NCBI GenBank assembly: GCA_029261395.1
Contig: JAJDBJ010000029.1
Coordinates: 1 to 64,000 of the forward strand
From: Nitrospinaceae bacterium
GTDB taxonomy: Bacteria > Nitrospinota > Nitrospinia > Nitrospinales > Nitrospinaceae
Length of the DNA stretch: 64,000 bases
Reading direction: 5' to 3'
The translations under genes were made by a program, and so were the position numbers. Every line of letters begins with the position of its first letter. Position 1 is the stretch's first letter. The notes below the pieces were generated by a model. That model did no database searches. It was not told where the DNA came from and saw nothing but the letters and a program-made list of their open reading frames with translations. Shown in pieces: positions 17,410-26,557 of the stretch.

Positions 17410-17427
17410 ACTTCCTCTTGGAAGTTT
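17408..17427. terminator. hairpin between convergent SmbP-like and rhodanese genes
   Basis: AAACTTCC (17408-17415) pairs perfectly with GGAAGTTT (17420-17427) around TCTT, starting inside the stop codon. There is no extended T tail, so termination may be weak, but its position between convergent genes fits. Confidence 0.45.
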
Positions 17428-17433
17428 ATGGGA

Positions 17434-18378
17434 TCAGGATTCGATCGGCAGTTTGGGATTATGGCTCCAGTCCCACCATGATCCGTCATAGTTTCTCACT
17501 TTATACCCGAGATGGCGGAAAACGAAATAAGCCATAGCGGATCGTACTCCACCCGTACAGTACACCACGATTTCCTGATTGGATTGAATACCCTTCGACT
17601 TTAGAAGAGCGTCGAGAGTTTCACGCGGTTTCAAAGTTCCCTCCGATGTAAAGAATTCCCGCCAATCAATATGAAGAGCGCCGGGAATATGGCCTCCCCG
17701 GGATGAACCGTAGGGCGTGGCCCCGTCGAATTCATGCTTTTCCCGATTGTCGATCAGGGCAACACCCTGCGAACCTAACCGTGAAGCGATCCAACTCTGG
17801 TCCGCCAGGATGTCCCGGTTGAAATGGATATCCGATGTTTTCAATACAGAGGGCTTGGGAGACGGTCCAAACCCCCGTTGTTTTGGAAACCCGGCTTTTT
17901 CCCAATTCTGGAATCCGCCTTTTAACAGAGCGACCCGCTTGAATCCATAAAACTCGAACATCCAGAAAAAACGGCCGTCGGTACGCCATTTGTCGGACAA
18001 GTCTCCGTAGATGACAATGGTTTTTTGAGGATCAATGCCGAGGGCGCGCAGTTTTTGAACAATAAACTCTTTATCCTGATTGATTTGACCGGCCACTCCG
18101 TTGGACTTAAGTGTAAACTCCTTCCAGGAGCTTAGATTGAGGGCTCCGGGAATATGCCCCAGCATGTATTTCCAGGAGGGCCGGGTATCGATCACCACCC
18201 GTTCCTTTTCAGCTAAGGATTGGACTTGATTTGGAGTGATAAGCAGTTCAAAATCAGGGGCCGAAAGGGCAGGTAGAGGCACCCCCATGATGGCAAACGC
18301 AAGTATAGAAACCGTTAGAAAACCGGCCTTTATTTTCCTTGACAATATACAGTTTGGACTTGTAATATCATGCTTCAT
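17434..18378 (-). CDS. exported two-domain rhodanese (thiosulfate / 3-mercaptopyruvate sulfurtransferase)
   Basis: Two rhodanese domains in tandem. The C-terminal one carries the active-site loop CTGGVRSA, with its Cys persulfide site, in EIVVYCTGGVRSAMAYF; the N-terminal one has Tyr in place of Cys (IVIYGDLSD) and is structural, as usual. The N-terminus contains a hydrophobic stretch, AGFLTVSILAFAIMGVPLPA, ending LSA, so it is probably periplasmic. I chose 18378 because the longer frame to 18444 pushes this signal to residue 40 and has no better ribosome site. It transfers sulfane sulfur to cyanide or thiols. CTGG, not the CG[S/T]G of mercaptopyruvate enzymes, leaves the donor open. Confidence 0.85.
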   Translation of the reverse strand: MKHDITSPNCILSRKIKAGFLTVSILAFAIMGVPLPALSAPDFELLITPNQVQSLAEKERVVIDTRPSWKYMLGHIPGALNLSSWKEFTLKSNGVAGQINQDKEFIVQKLRALGIDPQKTIVIYGDLSDKWRTDGRFFWMFEFYGFKRVALLKGGFQNWEKAGFPKQRGFGPSPKPSVLKTSDIHFNRDILADQSWIASRLGSQGVALIDNREKHEFDGATPYGSSRGGHIPGALHIDWREFFTSEGTLKPRETLDALLKSKGIQSNQEIVVYCTGGVRSAMAYFVFRHLGYKVRNYDGSWWDWSHNPKLPIES

Positions 18379-18506
18379 TTTTGACCTAAGGCCTTTTAAA
18401 TGCGATGTTTTTTGATAAACGCTTAGATTCCCCAGATACTTCATGTTGCACCCATTTTTACGCGGAAACTGAGTAAATACATCGATGGTCGGAATTTGGA
18501 ATCAAT

Positions 18507-18535
18507 TTGATTAATTTGAGTGTATACCATATATT
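18507..18535 (+). promoter_or_regulatory. sigma70-type promoter of the acidic membrane protein gene
   Basis: TTGATT (18507-18512) and TATATT (18530-18535) are spaced 17 bases, each matching the consensus at 5 of 6 or 4 of 6. Transcription from about 18542 would leave a short leader containing the GAGGGAG ribosome site at 18551-18557. Confidence 0.5.
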
Positions 18536-18559
18536 GCCAAAAGTCAGTATGAGGGAGCT

Positions 18560-19375
18560 ATGACAAACGAATCGGATAATGAGAAACAGAATCCATCTCC
18601 TGCAGACCGGATGGAAGAAATCAAACGAGAAGCTCAGGAAGATGCCAGCTCCTATTATGCTCAGGGTAAATCGAAAGATGATACTGTGACAGAAGAAGAC
18701 TTTAACAAACCGGTCCCTCCAGTGAATGAAGAAAAAGAAGATATGAACATGATGAAAGCCCTGGCGTACCTGGGATTTGGTATGGGTGCTTTGGCAATTA
18801 TCGTCATCCTGTTTTTCCTCCGCGATTTGGATCACAAAGTAGGTAGTGTGGATGCCGCGGTTGGAACGCTGGAAGAAAAATTTGGTCCCCTCAAACAAGA
18901 GGTGGATGACAAGCTGGCCAAAGTCAATGCCGACGTATCGCAACTGCAAGACCGGTTTGGGAATTATGAACGGCAGGCCGCAGTAACCGAATTGAAAAGA
19001 GCATTGGTGGCTATTCAGACGGTGACGGAAAACACGAACCCGGATGTTCAAGCGAAATCAGACCAGGTCGTCGCCAGTATTGAAATCCTTCTGAGCGAGT
19101 TAGGTGCCGAATCACCCGGTAAATCTTCGGGCTCGGGATCGGTTGCCCCGGCTTCTGCGCCAACGGCACCTGCTACTGAAGAGAAGCCATTTAAAATTAT
19201 CCTGGAACAACCTTCTGCCGAACCGGCTCCCATGGCAGAAGCTCATCCTGTAGAAGAACCGGTTGTTGAAGCGGCACCGGTTGAACCCCCAGCGGAAGAA
19301 CCGGCTCCAGCGGCTGAAGAACCTGCCGCCGAAGCCAGCGGTGGAGACGATGAAGAGGATGAAGAAGACGAATAA
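18560..19375 (+). CDS. single-pass membrane protein with coiled coil and Pro/Ala/Glu-rich acidic tail
   Basis: I do not recognise a family. The 271-residue protein has a charged N-terminal 60 residues, one membrane helix (about 68-88, ALAYLGFGMGALAIIVILFF), a coiled-coil region (about 90-150, heptad-like DHKVGSVDAAVGTLEEKF) and a low-complexity region rich in Pro, Ala and Glu from about 185. It ends in a run of Asp/Glu, GGDDEEDEEDE. With no signal peptide the N-terminus is probably cytosolic and the coiled coil and tail periplasmic. A similar acidic end is found on the octahaem cytochrome at 43308. A strong GAGGGAG site sets the start, and a terminator follows directly. Confidence 0.75.
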   Translation: MTNESDNEKQNPSPADRMEEIKREAQEDASSYYAQGKSKDDTVTEEDFNKPVPPVNEEKEDMNMMKALAYLGFGMGALAIIVILFFLRDLDHKVGSVDAAVGTLEEKFGPLKQEVDDKLAKVNADVSQLQDRFGNYERQAAVTELKRALVAIQTVTENTNPDVQAKSDQVVASIEILLSELGAESPGKSSGSGSVAPASAPTAPATEEKPFKIILEQPSAEPAPMAEAHPVEEPVVEAAPVEPPAEEPAPAAEEPAAEASGGDDEEDEEDE

Positions 19376-19390
19376 GTTTTTTTGAATTCC

Positions 19391-19425
19391 AGGCCTGGGA
19401 CCTTGCAAGGGTCTCAGGCCTTATT
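19391..19425 (+). terminator. terminator after the acidic membrane protein gene
   Basis: AGGCCTGGGACC and GGTCTCAGGCCT form a 12-bp stem with one G-T pair, followed by TTATTTGTTT. It lies 15 bases after the stop and just before the LapA-like gene. Confidence 0.75.
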
Positions 19426-19453
19426 TGTTTGAACGTCTTTGAGGTTTGCCGTC

Positions 19454-19768
19454 ATGCCTGTAAAATTTATACTATTCATCGTCCTGTCCATTATTGTTGC
19501 TGTTTTTGCAGTCAAAAATATGGGTATGGTGGAGCTCAGTTTTTATGACTTCAGTCTGAACTCCCATACTTACAGTCTCCCTCTTTTGGTCGTGATATTG
19601 GTATCATTGGCTCTTGGTTTTTTTCTTGCGTGGGTAGACGGATGGCTGGCCAAAATGAAATTGAAATCGATCATTCGCCGCAATAATAAAACGATTGAAT
19701 CTCTTGATGAGGAACTGAGAAGATACAAAAAACCTTCCTTACCTGAATATACCGAAACTGAAAGATAA
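19454..19768 (+). CDS. LapA/DUF1049-like small inner-membrane protein
   Basis: A 104-residue protein with two membrane helices (about 5-22 and 42-64), a short basic segment and a C-terminal coiled stretch (NKTIESLDEELRRYKKPS). This layout is that of the lipopolysaccharide-assembly LapA/DUF1049 group. The start at ATG 19454 has GAGG nine bases upstream; a TTG 15 bases earlier overlaps that site and is less likely. In enterobacteria LapA works with LapB to control LpxC turnover by FtsH; no lapB lies beside it here, although ftsH is 11 kb away. The family assignment rests on topology and the KNMGMVELSF segment. Confidence 0.65.
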   Translation: MPVKFILFIVLSIIVAVFAVKNMGMVELSFYDFSLNSHTYSLPLLVVILVSLALGFFLAWVDGWLAKMKLKSIIRRNNKTIESLDEELRRYKKPSLPEYTETER

Positions 19769-19802
19769 TCTTCAACTTTGTCTATTTCCAGCCTGTAACT
19801 TT

Positions 19803-20567
19803 ATGCAACCACATTTTTTATCCCCACAGCAACTTCAAGATTTTACTCGCGACGGGTTTCTTGTGATCCGCAAACCGGTTGCGTCTGCAGCGACCGATCA
19901 ACTGATTTCCTGGGTGGATGAAGTCCAGAACTATCCGGAAGAGCCTGGGAAATATATGATGTACTTCGAGAAGAGTCTTTTGGAGTCCAGTAGGCGTCTC
20001 CTTCAGCGGATGGAGAACGTATATGAATACCATGAAGGTTTCAAAGATCTGTTTGACAGTGATCAGGTAAAGGGTGTGGTCTCGGATTTATTAAGTGAGC
20101 CCGCAGTGTTGTTCAAAGACAAAATCAACTTTAAACTTCCCGGCGGCGGCGGGTTTGATTGGCATCAGGATCAACAGGCAGGCTGGTGGGTGTATGCGCC
20201 TTTTTTTATCACCGCGCTTATTTGTATCGATCCGGTCACTGCCGACAATGGGCCTCTTGAGCTTTCTGCCGGACATCACAAGCTGGGATTGATCGGTAAG
20301 GAATGGGAACCGTTGAACGATAACAACATGGAGGGAATGAAGTTTGAGCCCGTCATGCTGGAACCGGGAGACATGGTATTTTTTGATTCATTTGTTCCCC
20401 ACGGGTCCGGTCCGAATATGACCGACCAACCCCGGCGGGTGCTTTACATCACCTACAACAAGCTTTCAGATGGCGATCATCGGAAGCAGTACTACGCCGA
20501 CAAGCGCAAAAACTTTCCTCCCGATTGCGAACGCGATCCGAAAAAAGAGTATAAATTTCGAGTTTAG
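19803..20567 (+). CDS. PhyH-family Fe(II)/2-oxoglutarate dioxygenase
   Basis: A 254-residue protein of the phytanoyl-CoA hydroxylase family. The iron triad is visible as WHQD (HxD) near residue 118 and the distal His in VPHGSGPN near 200; the 2-oxoglutarate-binding Arg follows in QPRRVLYITYN. The N-terminal FTRDGFLVIRKPV is the family opening. Such enzymes hydroxylate small molecules or lipids using O2, so the host meets oxygen. There is no operon partner pointing to a substrate; it sits between a small membrane protein gene and the convergent agmatine deiminase. No Shine-Dalgarno sequence is seen before the ATG. Confidence 0.85.
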   Translation: MQPHFLSPQQLQDFTRDGFLVIRKPVASAATDQLISWVDEVQNYPEEPGKYMMYFEKSLLESSRRLLQRMENVYEYHEGFKDLFDSDQVKGVVSDLLSEPAVLFKDKINFKLPGGGGFDWHQDQQAGWWVYAPFFITALICIDPVTADNGPLELSAGHHKLGLIGKEWEPLNDNNMEGMKFEPVMLEPGDMVFFDSFVPHGSGPNMTDQPRRVLYITYNKLSDGDHRKQYYADKRKNFPPDCERDPKKEYKFRV

Positions 20568-20575
20568 AATCCCAC

Positions 20576-21625
20576 CTAAGGTTGTTGCTGTGTGACGCAG
20601 TGAATAGCTCCCAGGCCCCAAATGAAGGTTTCGCAGGGTATCTTTACAATTTCCCGATCCTTGAAAATTCGCCCCAAGAGAGACGCGACCGCATCATCGT
20701 TGCGATGATTGTAGGTGGGTAATAGTACCGCTCGATTGCCGATATAAAAATTAGCATAACTGGCGGGCAGGCGACCTTCATTGGTATTGATACGACCCGG
20801 CATGGGGAGTTTGAGCACGTTCAGGGGTTTGCCGTTGGCATCTCGGTAGGACTCCAGGATTTTCAGGTTTTCCTGGAGGCAGGCGTGATTGGGGTCCGAG
20901 GTGTTTTTCTCCCAGGCACAAAGCACCGTATCGGGGCTTACAAAGCGGACCAGATTATCGATGTGACCATCGGTATCGTCGCCCTCGAGGTTGCCCTTGC
21001 ACCAGATGATTTCCCGGATGCCCAGATAACGTTTCAAATAGGATTCCATCTCGGCTTTTTCGAGGCCGCCATTCCGGTTGGGATTGAGCAGGCATTCTTC
21101 CGTGGTGATGCATAAGCCCTGGCCATTGACCTCGATGGCTCCGCCCTCCAGAACAATCTCAGGTTCGAAGCGGGGCATCCCCAACAAATCCATTACGGTG
21201 CTACCCACTCGGGCATCCAGGTCCCATTCGTACTTGCCGCCCCAGGAATCAAATTTCCACAGATTGGCGGCGACCTCCTGTTTGCCGGAAGACGTTTTCC
21301 GAACCAGAAAATTGGGGCCGTAATCACGGATCCATGCATCGTTGTTTGGAATTGAATAAATTATTATATTTTGGTTAGTTGAAGCACTACTCTTGATTAA
21401 TTTGTTTAACCTGAAAGCGTCCGATTCCCGGTTCACCAGCAGGTGGACCTTTTCTCCTCGGGCAAGGGCCTTGATGATCTGAACATAGACCGCCTCGATT
21501 TTCGCCATATCCTGTCCCGGCCAGGTTTCAAGATTATGCGGCCAGGTCAGCCAGGTGGCGGAGTGAGGTTCCCATTCGGCGGGCATGCGATAGCCGAGGT
21601 CAGCGGGGTAGGAATCAGTTGTCAT
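20576..21625 (-). CDS. aguA: agmatine deiminase
   Basis: Converts agmatine to N-carbamoylputrescine and ammonia, step two of the plant-type putrescine route. The guanidine-modifying fold shows MPAEWEPHSATWLTWPHN at the start, the substrate Glu/Asp cluster LEGDDTDGHIDN with a catalytic His, and the C-terminal catalytic Cys in GLGAIHCVTQQQ. At about 349 residues it is typical. The ATG at 21625 overlaps the end of the amidase gene by 11 bases; a TTG nine bases earlier is the alternative. Being downstream of and overlapping aguB fixes its role as AguA and not a peptidyl-arginine deiminase. Confidence 0.93.
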   Translation of the reverse strand: MTTDSYPADLGYRMPAEWEPHSATWLTWPHNLETWPGQDMAKIEAVYVQIIKALARGEKVHLLVNRESDAFRLNKLIKSSASTNQNIIIYSIPNNDAWIRDYGPNFLVRKTSSGKQEVAANLWKFDSWGGKYEWDLDARVGSTVMDLLGMPRFEPEIVLEGGAIEVNGQGLCITTEECLLNPNRNGGLEKAEMESYLKRYLGIREIIWCKGNLEGDDTDGHIDNLVRFVSPDTVLCAWEKNTSDPNHACLQENLKILESYRDANGKPLNVLKLPMPGRINTNEGRLPASYANFYIGNRAVLLPTYNHRNDDAVASLLGRIFKDREIVKIPCETFIWGLGAIHCVTQQQP

Positions 21626-22505
21626 TTTGATCAATGTATAGACGCGTCAGGTTTTGGTAGGCATCGATCCGGCGATCGCGCAGAAAAGGCCAACCCTGCC
21701 GGGTTTCCTCAATCAGGCCGAGATTGCAGTCGACAACGAGTACTTCCGGTTCCTTGGCAGAAGCCTCTATAAGGACTTCACCAAATGGATCGGACACAAA
21801 AGATTTTCCCCAGAAGTTCACCTGATTTTCCTGACCCACGCGGTTGACCACGACGGTAAAGACCCCGTTGGCGATACTGTGGGCTTTTTGTATGGTTTGC
21901 CAGGCCTGCGCCTGTTTTTCGGCAACCGACTCATCAAAAGCCTGGTAGCCAATCGCAGTAGGATAAAACAGGATTTGAGCACCTGATAAAGCCGTGAGAC
22001 GTGCCGCTTCAGGGAACCACTGGTCCCAACAGATTAGGACACCGATTTTTCCGAAACGGGTGGCAATGGTTTGAAACCCCAAATCTCCGGGTGTGAAGTA
22101 AAACTTTTCATGAAAACCGGGGTCGTCCGGAATGTGCATTTTACGGTAGCGCCCGGCCATGGAGCCGTCGGCATCGATGACCACTGCCGTGTTGTGATAA
22201 ATCCCTGTAGACCGCTTCTCAAACAGCGGCAGAATGAGAACCACTTCCAGCTCGGCTGCTAATTTCGACATTGCCTGAGTAGAGGGACCGGGTATTTCCT
22301 CTGCTCGGTTGAACTGCTGAGGGTCTTCCGTCTGGCAGAAATAGGGCGTCCGGAAAAGTTCCTGCAGGCAGATGATTTGTGCTCCATGCCCGGCGGCCTG
22401 TCGGATTCCCTGTTCGGCGGTTTTCATATTGGCCCCGGCATCTTCACCGCAAGCCATTTGCACCAGGCCGATTTTTACAATTTCCTTGTTGGTATTGGAG
22501 GCCAT
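21615..22505 (-). CDS. aguB: N-carbamoylputrescine amidase
   Basis: Nitrilase-superfamily amidase that hydrolyses N-carbamoylputrescine to putrescine, CO2 and ammonia. The Glu-Lys-Cys triad is seen in CLQELFRTPYF, YRKMHIPDDPGF and ICWDQWFPEAARL. A 296-residue product is standard for AguB. It heads the aguB-aguA operon, whose two reading frames overlap. No Shine-Dalgarno precedes the ATG (GATAAGTTTATTAGATT upstream). The window holds no arginine decarboxylase (speA), so the supply of agmatine is encoded elsewhere. Confidence 0.94.
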   Translation of the reverse strand: MASNTNKEIVKIGLVQMACGEDAGANMKTAEQGIRQAAGHGAQIICLQELFRTPYFCQTEDPQQFNRAEEIPGPSTQAMSKLAAELEVVLILPLFEKRSTGIYHNTAVVIDADGSMAGRYRKMHIPDDPGFHEKFYFTPGDLGFQTIATRFGKIGVLICWDQWFPEAARLTALSGAQILFYPTAIGYQAFDESVAEKQAQAWQTIQKAHSIANGVFTVVVNRVGQENQVNFWGKSFVSDPFGEVLIEASAKEPEVLVVDCNLGLIEETRQGWPFLRDRRIDAYQNLTRLYIDQNDN

Positions 22506-22664
22506 AATCTAATAAACTTATCAAATATCACGGGTTGAATTGGATTGGGAGTATAGGGGAACTAATTTCTTACGGCAATCAGTTTTCCTGTTCCGACCTT
22601 TTGGGTTACGGCTCACAAAAGTAATTTTATGTTACAATTCAATAAGTTATAGCAGTTTTAAGAC

Positions 22665-22692
22665 TTTGGAAATTGCGTCGAGCTGGTATAAT
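22665..22692 (+). promoter_or_regulatory. probable promoter of the mfd operon
   Basis: A perfect TATAAT (22687-22692) lies 16 bases after TTTGGA (22665-22670, weak -35). Start of transcription near 22699 would give a leader of about 37 bases before the first gene at 22736. Confidence 0.5.
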
Positions 22693-22735
22693 AGTGTAAA
22701 ACACGAAACTTTATTCAAGTGGGATAGTGACGACT

Positions 22736-23110
22736 ATGTGGGTTAAACAGGCTTTTCGAGATTATTACAAGCCCAAGCTACGCCGGGAATTGAAGCGCGA
22801 CCCGACTCAGGAGGAGTGCGACCAGCGATTTGAAGAAATTTATAAAGAACTCCGCCTGACTCTTCTCGCCGGAGTGAATGAAGGGGTCTCCCTTTACTTT
22901 TATGAGATCGGACAGTTTACGCTGGACGAGTTTAACGCCTTTCGGGATCGGACAGAAGATTATCTGGTGGAGCGGTTCGGCGGCGGTAATTTCAAGTTGA
23001 ACTTCTATGAAGGCGATTCCTTCGTAGTCACCGTTAATTTCAAGCCTGAGGGAGAGCCCAAGTGGCACCATCTGCTCCCTGAGAAAGCCAAACCTTTTGT
23101 GAATCCTTAA
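22736..23110 (+). CDS. conserved-looking hypothetical protein preceding mfd
   Basis: Not recognised. About 124 residues, highly charged, with an amphipathic N-terminal helix (KPKLRRELKRDPTQEECDQR) and a compact alpha/beta C-terminal half (ERFGGGNFKLNFYEGDSFVV). No signal or membrane segment. Its stop codon overlaps the mfd start in TAATG, so the two are translationally coupled, and it is the first gene of the mfd operon. A GTG at 22727 is an alternative start; neither has a strong ribosome site. Coupling suggests expression with the repair factor but does not prove a shared role. Confidence 0.7.
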   Translation: MWVKQAFRDYYKPKLRRELKRDPTQEECDQRFEEIYKELRLTLLAGVNEGVSLYFYEIGQFTLDEFNAFRDRTEDYLVERFGGGNFKLNFYEGDSFVVTVNFKPEGEPKWHHLLPEKAKPFVNP

Positions 23111-26100
23111 TGAATTCTCCCACCTCTTCAACCTTGAAGCAGAACGATCTGGAAACCGATCAATGGAACGACTTGTTGGATTCTCTCAAGACGCTGAATC
23201 AGTCGGTCAGCGTGGAAGGATTGCCCGGCGCTTCCAAAGCGTTTCTGCTGGCGCAGGCGTGGAAACATTCCAAGCGTCCCCAGGTCGTGATCACCTCCGA
23301 CCAAGTCAGTGGCGAGACCTGGCTCTCTGATTTACGTTATTTTCTCCATCACGAAAAAGTGCGGGTATCTCCTCAGTTTTTCCCGACCTGGGAGTTGTTG
23401 CCCTATGAGCCGTTGTCTCCTTTCAGTGAAGTTTCGGGAGAGCGGTTGGCGACGTTGAATGGATTACTGGAGAATCATTGCCCGATTCTGGTGGTTCCCG
23501 TGGAGGCGGCATTGCAGTATCTCATGCCCCGCTCTTCACTTCGTAACCTGACTTACGATATTCAAAAAGGGCAACCTCTCGACCGGGAAGTATTCGAAAT
23601 GTGTCTGGTGGACAATGGTTACACCCGATCTCATTTGGTGGAAGAACGTGGCCAGTTCAGCTCCAGAGGAGATATTCTGGATGTATTTCAATCGCATCAG
23701 TCTCACCCTGTCCGTATCGAGTTTTTTGGTGACGAAATCGAATCTATCCGAAAGTTTGAAGTCAGTTCGCAGATATCAATAGAAGATTGCGACCAGGTGA
23801 GGGTTCTTCCTATTCGGGAATTGTGCCTGACTGAAAAGGATCTGCAGGGAGGCGTCGACGCCATCCTTCAATACGGTCAGGACCATCAGGTCAATGCCTC
23901 CCACTTCGATGAGCTGGTAGAAAAACTTCGAAATTTAAAAAGCTTTTCGGGAATGGAAATGCTGGCTCCCTTCTTTGCTGATAAAAGGGAAAGCCTGTTT
24001 GATTATCTGCCTGATAATACTCTGATTGTTCTGGACGATCTGGAATTATTAAAGGAAAAATGCGATCAGTTTGGAGAACTGGCTCGTGAGGAATACCATC
24101 GTTGTATGGATCGCGGCGATGTCGCCGCAGAGCCCGATCGTCTGTATCTCTCCACTCAAAAATTTTTGAAGGAAATTGAGTCACGACCTCACACGATTCT
24201 GAACACCTTGAATCTTTCGGGTGATGGAGAAGCCGCCAGACGTTTTCAAGTCAAACCGATTCCTTCCTTTCAAGGTAAATTCGATCTATTTGCGCAACAT
24301 GCCGGAAAATGGGTCGACGAAGGCTATCGGGTTTCAATGGCCGCGCCGACCAAGGGCCATGTCCATCGCATGAATGAGTTGTTGGTGGATAAGGAATTGA
24401 ACCTTCCGGTGGAGCTCGGTTTTATCAGCCAGGGGTTTCAGTTTTCTGGAATGAAAACGGTATTTGTCGCCGAGCATGAAATATTCGGCCGAACTCACAA
24501 GCACCGCCATCGCCGCAAATCGCGCTCGACTCCCTTTCAACGCGGTTTCAAGGATTTAAAAGAAGGCGATTTGTTGGTGCATGTGGATTACGGTATCGGC
24601 CAATACACCCGAACCAAGGAGTTGACGACAGGTATAGGGGGAGGGGAGTTTCTGGAAATTTTTTATGCCGACGATCAGAAACTTTATATTCCGATGGATG
24701 GTCTGGCGGCGATTCAGAAATACACAGGGAGTGGCGAAGAGAGCCCTACTCTGAGTCAGTTGGGCGGCACGCAATGGAAACGTCAAAAGAAAAAGATAAA
24801 AGATTCGCTGAAGGAAATGGCGGGTGAACTTCTGAAAGTGTACGCGTCCCGTGAAATGACACAGGGGCACGTTTATTCGAATAATTCGGTTCATATGCAG
24901 GATTTCGCAGATTCGTTTGAATATGTCGAGACTGAGGATCAGTTGAAAGCCATTGAAGATGTCATGGAAGATATGGCGCGCGAGAAACCCATGGATCGTT
25001 TGATATGCGGTGACGTGGGTTACGGTAAAACCGAGGTGGCGATGCGGGCGGCTTTCAGTGCCGTACTGGATAAAAAACAGGTTGCGGTATTGGTGCCCAC
25101 CACGATATTGGCTCAGCAGCATTGGCTCACCTTTCAGGAGCGGTTTCATATGCATCCGGTGCAAGTGGAAATGGTCAGCCGGTTTCGCACTCCCCGCGAG
25201 CAAAAAGAAACGATCAAGAGATTAAAGGAAGGGAAGGTGGATATCCTCGTCGGGACTCACCGCTTGTTGTCCAAGGATGTACAGTTTGCTGATCTCGGTC
25301 TGGTGATCGTTGATGAGGAACAACGATTTGGCGTCAAGCACAAAGAGCGGATGAAAGAACTGAGGGCCACGGTGGATGTGCTGACTCTGAGTGCGACCCC
25401 GATTCCCCGAACGCTACATTTTTCGCTGATGGGTGTGCGGGATCTGAGTGTTATCGAAACTCCACCCAGTGACCGTTTATCGATTAAAACCTATGTCCGG
25501 AAATATGATGAAGAACTCATTCGTGAAGCCATTCTCCGGGAGAAGGATCGCGGGGGGCAGGTGTACTTCGTGCACAACAAGGTTCAGAGCATCCACTCAA
25601 CCGCCGCTATGATCAAGAAGATTGTTCCGGAAATCACAATAGGAATCGCTCACGGTCAGCTTCAGGAGAGAATGCTGGAAAAGGTGATGAAGCAATTCAT
25701 CGAAAAGGAAATCGACCTTTTATTGTGCACCTCGATCATTGAGTCGGGCCTCGATATTCCCTCTGCCAACACCATCATCATCAACCGGGCCGACCAGTTC
25801 GGCCTGGCGCAGTTGTATCAACTCCGGGGGAGAGTAGGACGTTACAAGCATCAGGCGTATGCCTATCTTCTTATTCCGGGAGCCCTGGCCATCAGCGATG
25901 ATGCGCGCAAACGTTTAACCGCTATCGAGGAAATGAGTGACCTGGGCGCTGGCTTCGAGCTGGCCGCACGGGATATGGAAATTCGCGGCACCGGTAACAT
26001 GCTGGGGCACAATCAATCAGGCCATATTTCCGCCATCGGGTTCGATTTGTATTGTAAAATGATGGAGGAAACAATTCGGGAAATGAAAGGGCAGAAGATT

Positions 26101-26553
26101 GAGTCCAAAATTGAACCCGAAATCAATCTGGAAATTAAAGGTTACGTCCCCAAGGATTATGTTTCCGATTTGAATCAAAGGCTGGAGATTTACCGTCGAT
26201 TGCAACTATTGGATGGATTTGAAGAATTGTCGACCCTCAAAGTTGAATTGACGGATCGGTACGGTCAGTTTCCGGAAGAAGTCGAGAAGTTATTGGTATT
26301 GTTGGAAATCAAATTGTACTGTCAACGGCTCAATATTTCCAAAGTCCAATTGAAGCAAAAAGAAGTCAAGTTGACTATCGATTCGAATACCCGGCTCTTA
26401 ACGCACAAGTTAATGGAAATCCTGGATTCGAGAATGCAGTTGATTTCCGAATATCACATTGTTTTGAAATTGAGAAATAAAGGATGGAAAGAGGACTCGG
26501 GATTGATTTGCTCTTATTTGCAAAAACTCATGAATTGCATGGATGAAGATTAA
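23110..26553 (+). CDS. mfd: transcription-repair coupling factor
   Basis: DNA translocase that removes RNA polymerase stalled at lesions and recruits UvrA. At 1147 residues it has the full architecture: UvrB-like N-terminal domains (GLPGASKAFLLAQAW, EERGQFSSRGDILDVF), the RNA-polymerase-interacting CarD-like domain (GDLLVHVDYGIGQY), and the RecG-type motor with Walker A GDVGYGKTE near 635, the DEEQRFG box near 735 and motif SATPIPRTLHFS. QLRGRVGR (motif VI) follows, then a TRCF C-terminal domain. It is coupled to the preceding small gene by a one-base overlap and is followed by two parvulin genes, a neighbourhood seen in several bacterial groups. Confidence 0.98.
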   Translation: MNSPTSSTLKQNDLETDQWNDLLDSLKTLNQSVSVEGLPGASKAFLLAQAWKHSKRPQVVITSDQVSGETWLSDLRYFLHHEKVRVSPQFFPTWELLPYEPLSPFSEVSGERLATLNGLLENHCPILVVPVEAALQYLMPRSSLRNLTYDIQKGQPLDREVFEMCLVDNGYTRSHLVEERGQFSSRGDILDVFQSHQSHPVRIEFFGDEIESIRKFEVSSQISIEDCDQVRVLPIRELCLTEKDLQGGVDAILQYGQDHQVNASHFDELVEKLRNLKSFSGMEMLAPFFADKRESLFDYLPDNTLIVLDDLELLKEKCDQFGELAREEYHRCMDRGDVAAEPDRLYLSTQKFLKEIESRPHTILNTLNLSGDGEAARRFQVKPIPSFQGKFDLFAQHAGKWVDEGYRVSMAAPTKGHVHRMNELLVDKELNLPVELGFISQGFQFSGMKTVFVAEHEIFGRTHKHRHRRKSRSTPFQRGFKDLKEGDLLVHVDYGIGQYTRTKELTTGIGGGEFLEIFYADDQKLYIPMDGLAAIQKYTGSGEESPTLSQLGGTQWKRQKKKIKDSLKEMAGELLKVYASREMTQGHVYSNNSVHMQDFADSFEYVETEDQLKAIEDVMEDMAREKPMDRLICGDVGYGKTEVAMRAAFSAVLDKKQVAVLVPTTILAQQHWLTFQERFHMHPVQVEMVSRFRTPREQKETIKRLKEGKVDILVGTHRLLSKDVQFADLGLVIVDEEQRFGVKHKERMKELRATVDVLTLSATPIPRTLHFSLMGVRDLSVIETPPSDRLSIKTYVRKYDEELIREAILREKDRGGQVYFVHNKVQSIHSTAAMIKKIVPEITIGIAHGQLQERMLEKVMKQFIEKEIDLLLCTSIIESGLDIPSANTIIINRADQFGLAQLYQLRGRVGRYKHQAYAYLLIPGALAISDDARKRLTAIEEMSDLGAGFELAARDMEIRGTGNMLGHNQSGHISAIGFDLYCKMMEETIREMKGQKIESKIEPEINLEIKGYVPKDYVSDLNQRLEIYRRLQLLDGFEELSTLKVELTDRYGQFPEEVEKLLVLLEIKLYCQRLNISKVQLKQKEVKLTIDSNTRLLTHKLMEILDSRMQLISEYHIVLKLRNKGWKEDSGLICSYLQKLMNCMDED

Positions 26554-26557
26554 GCTT

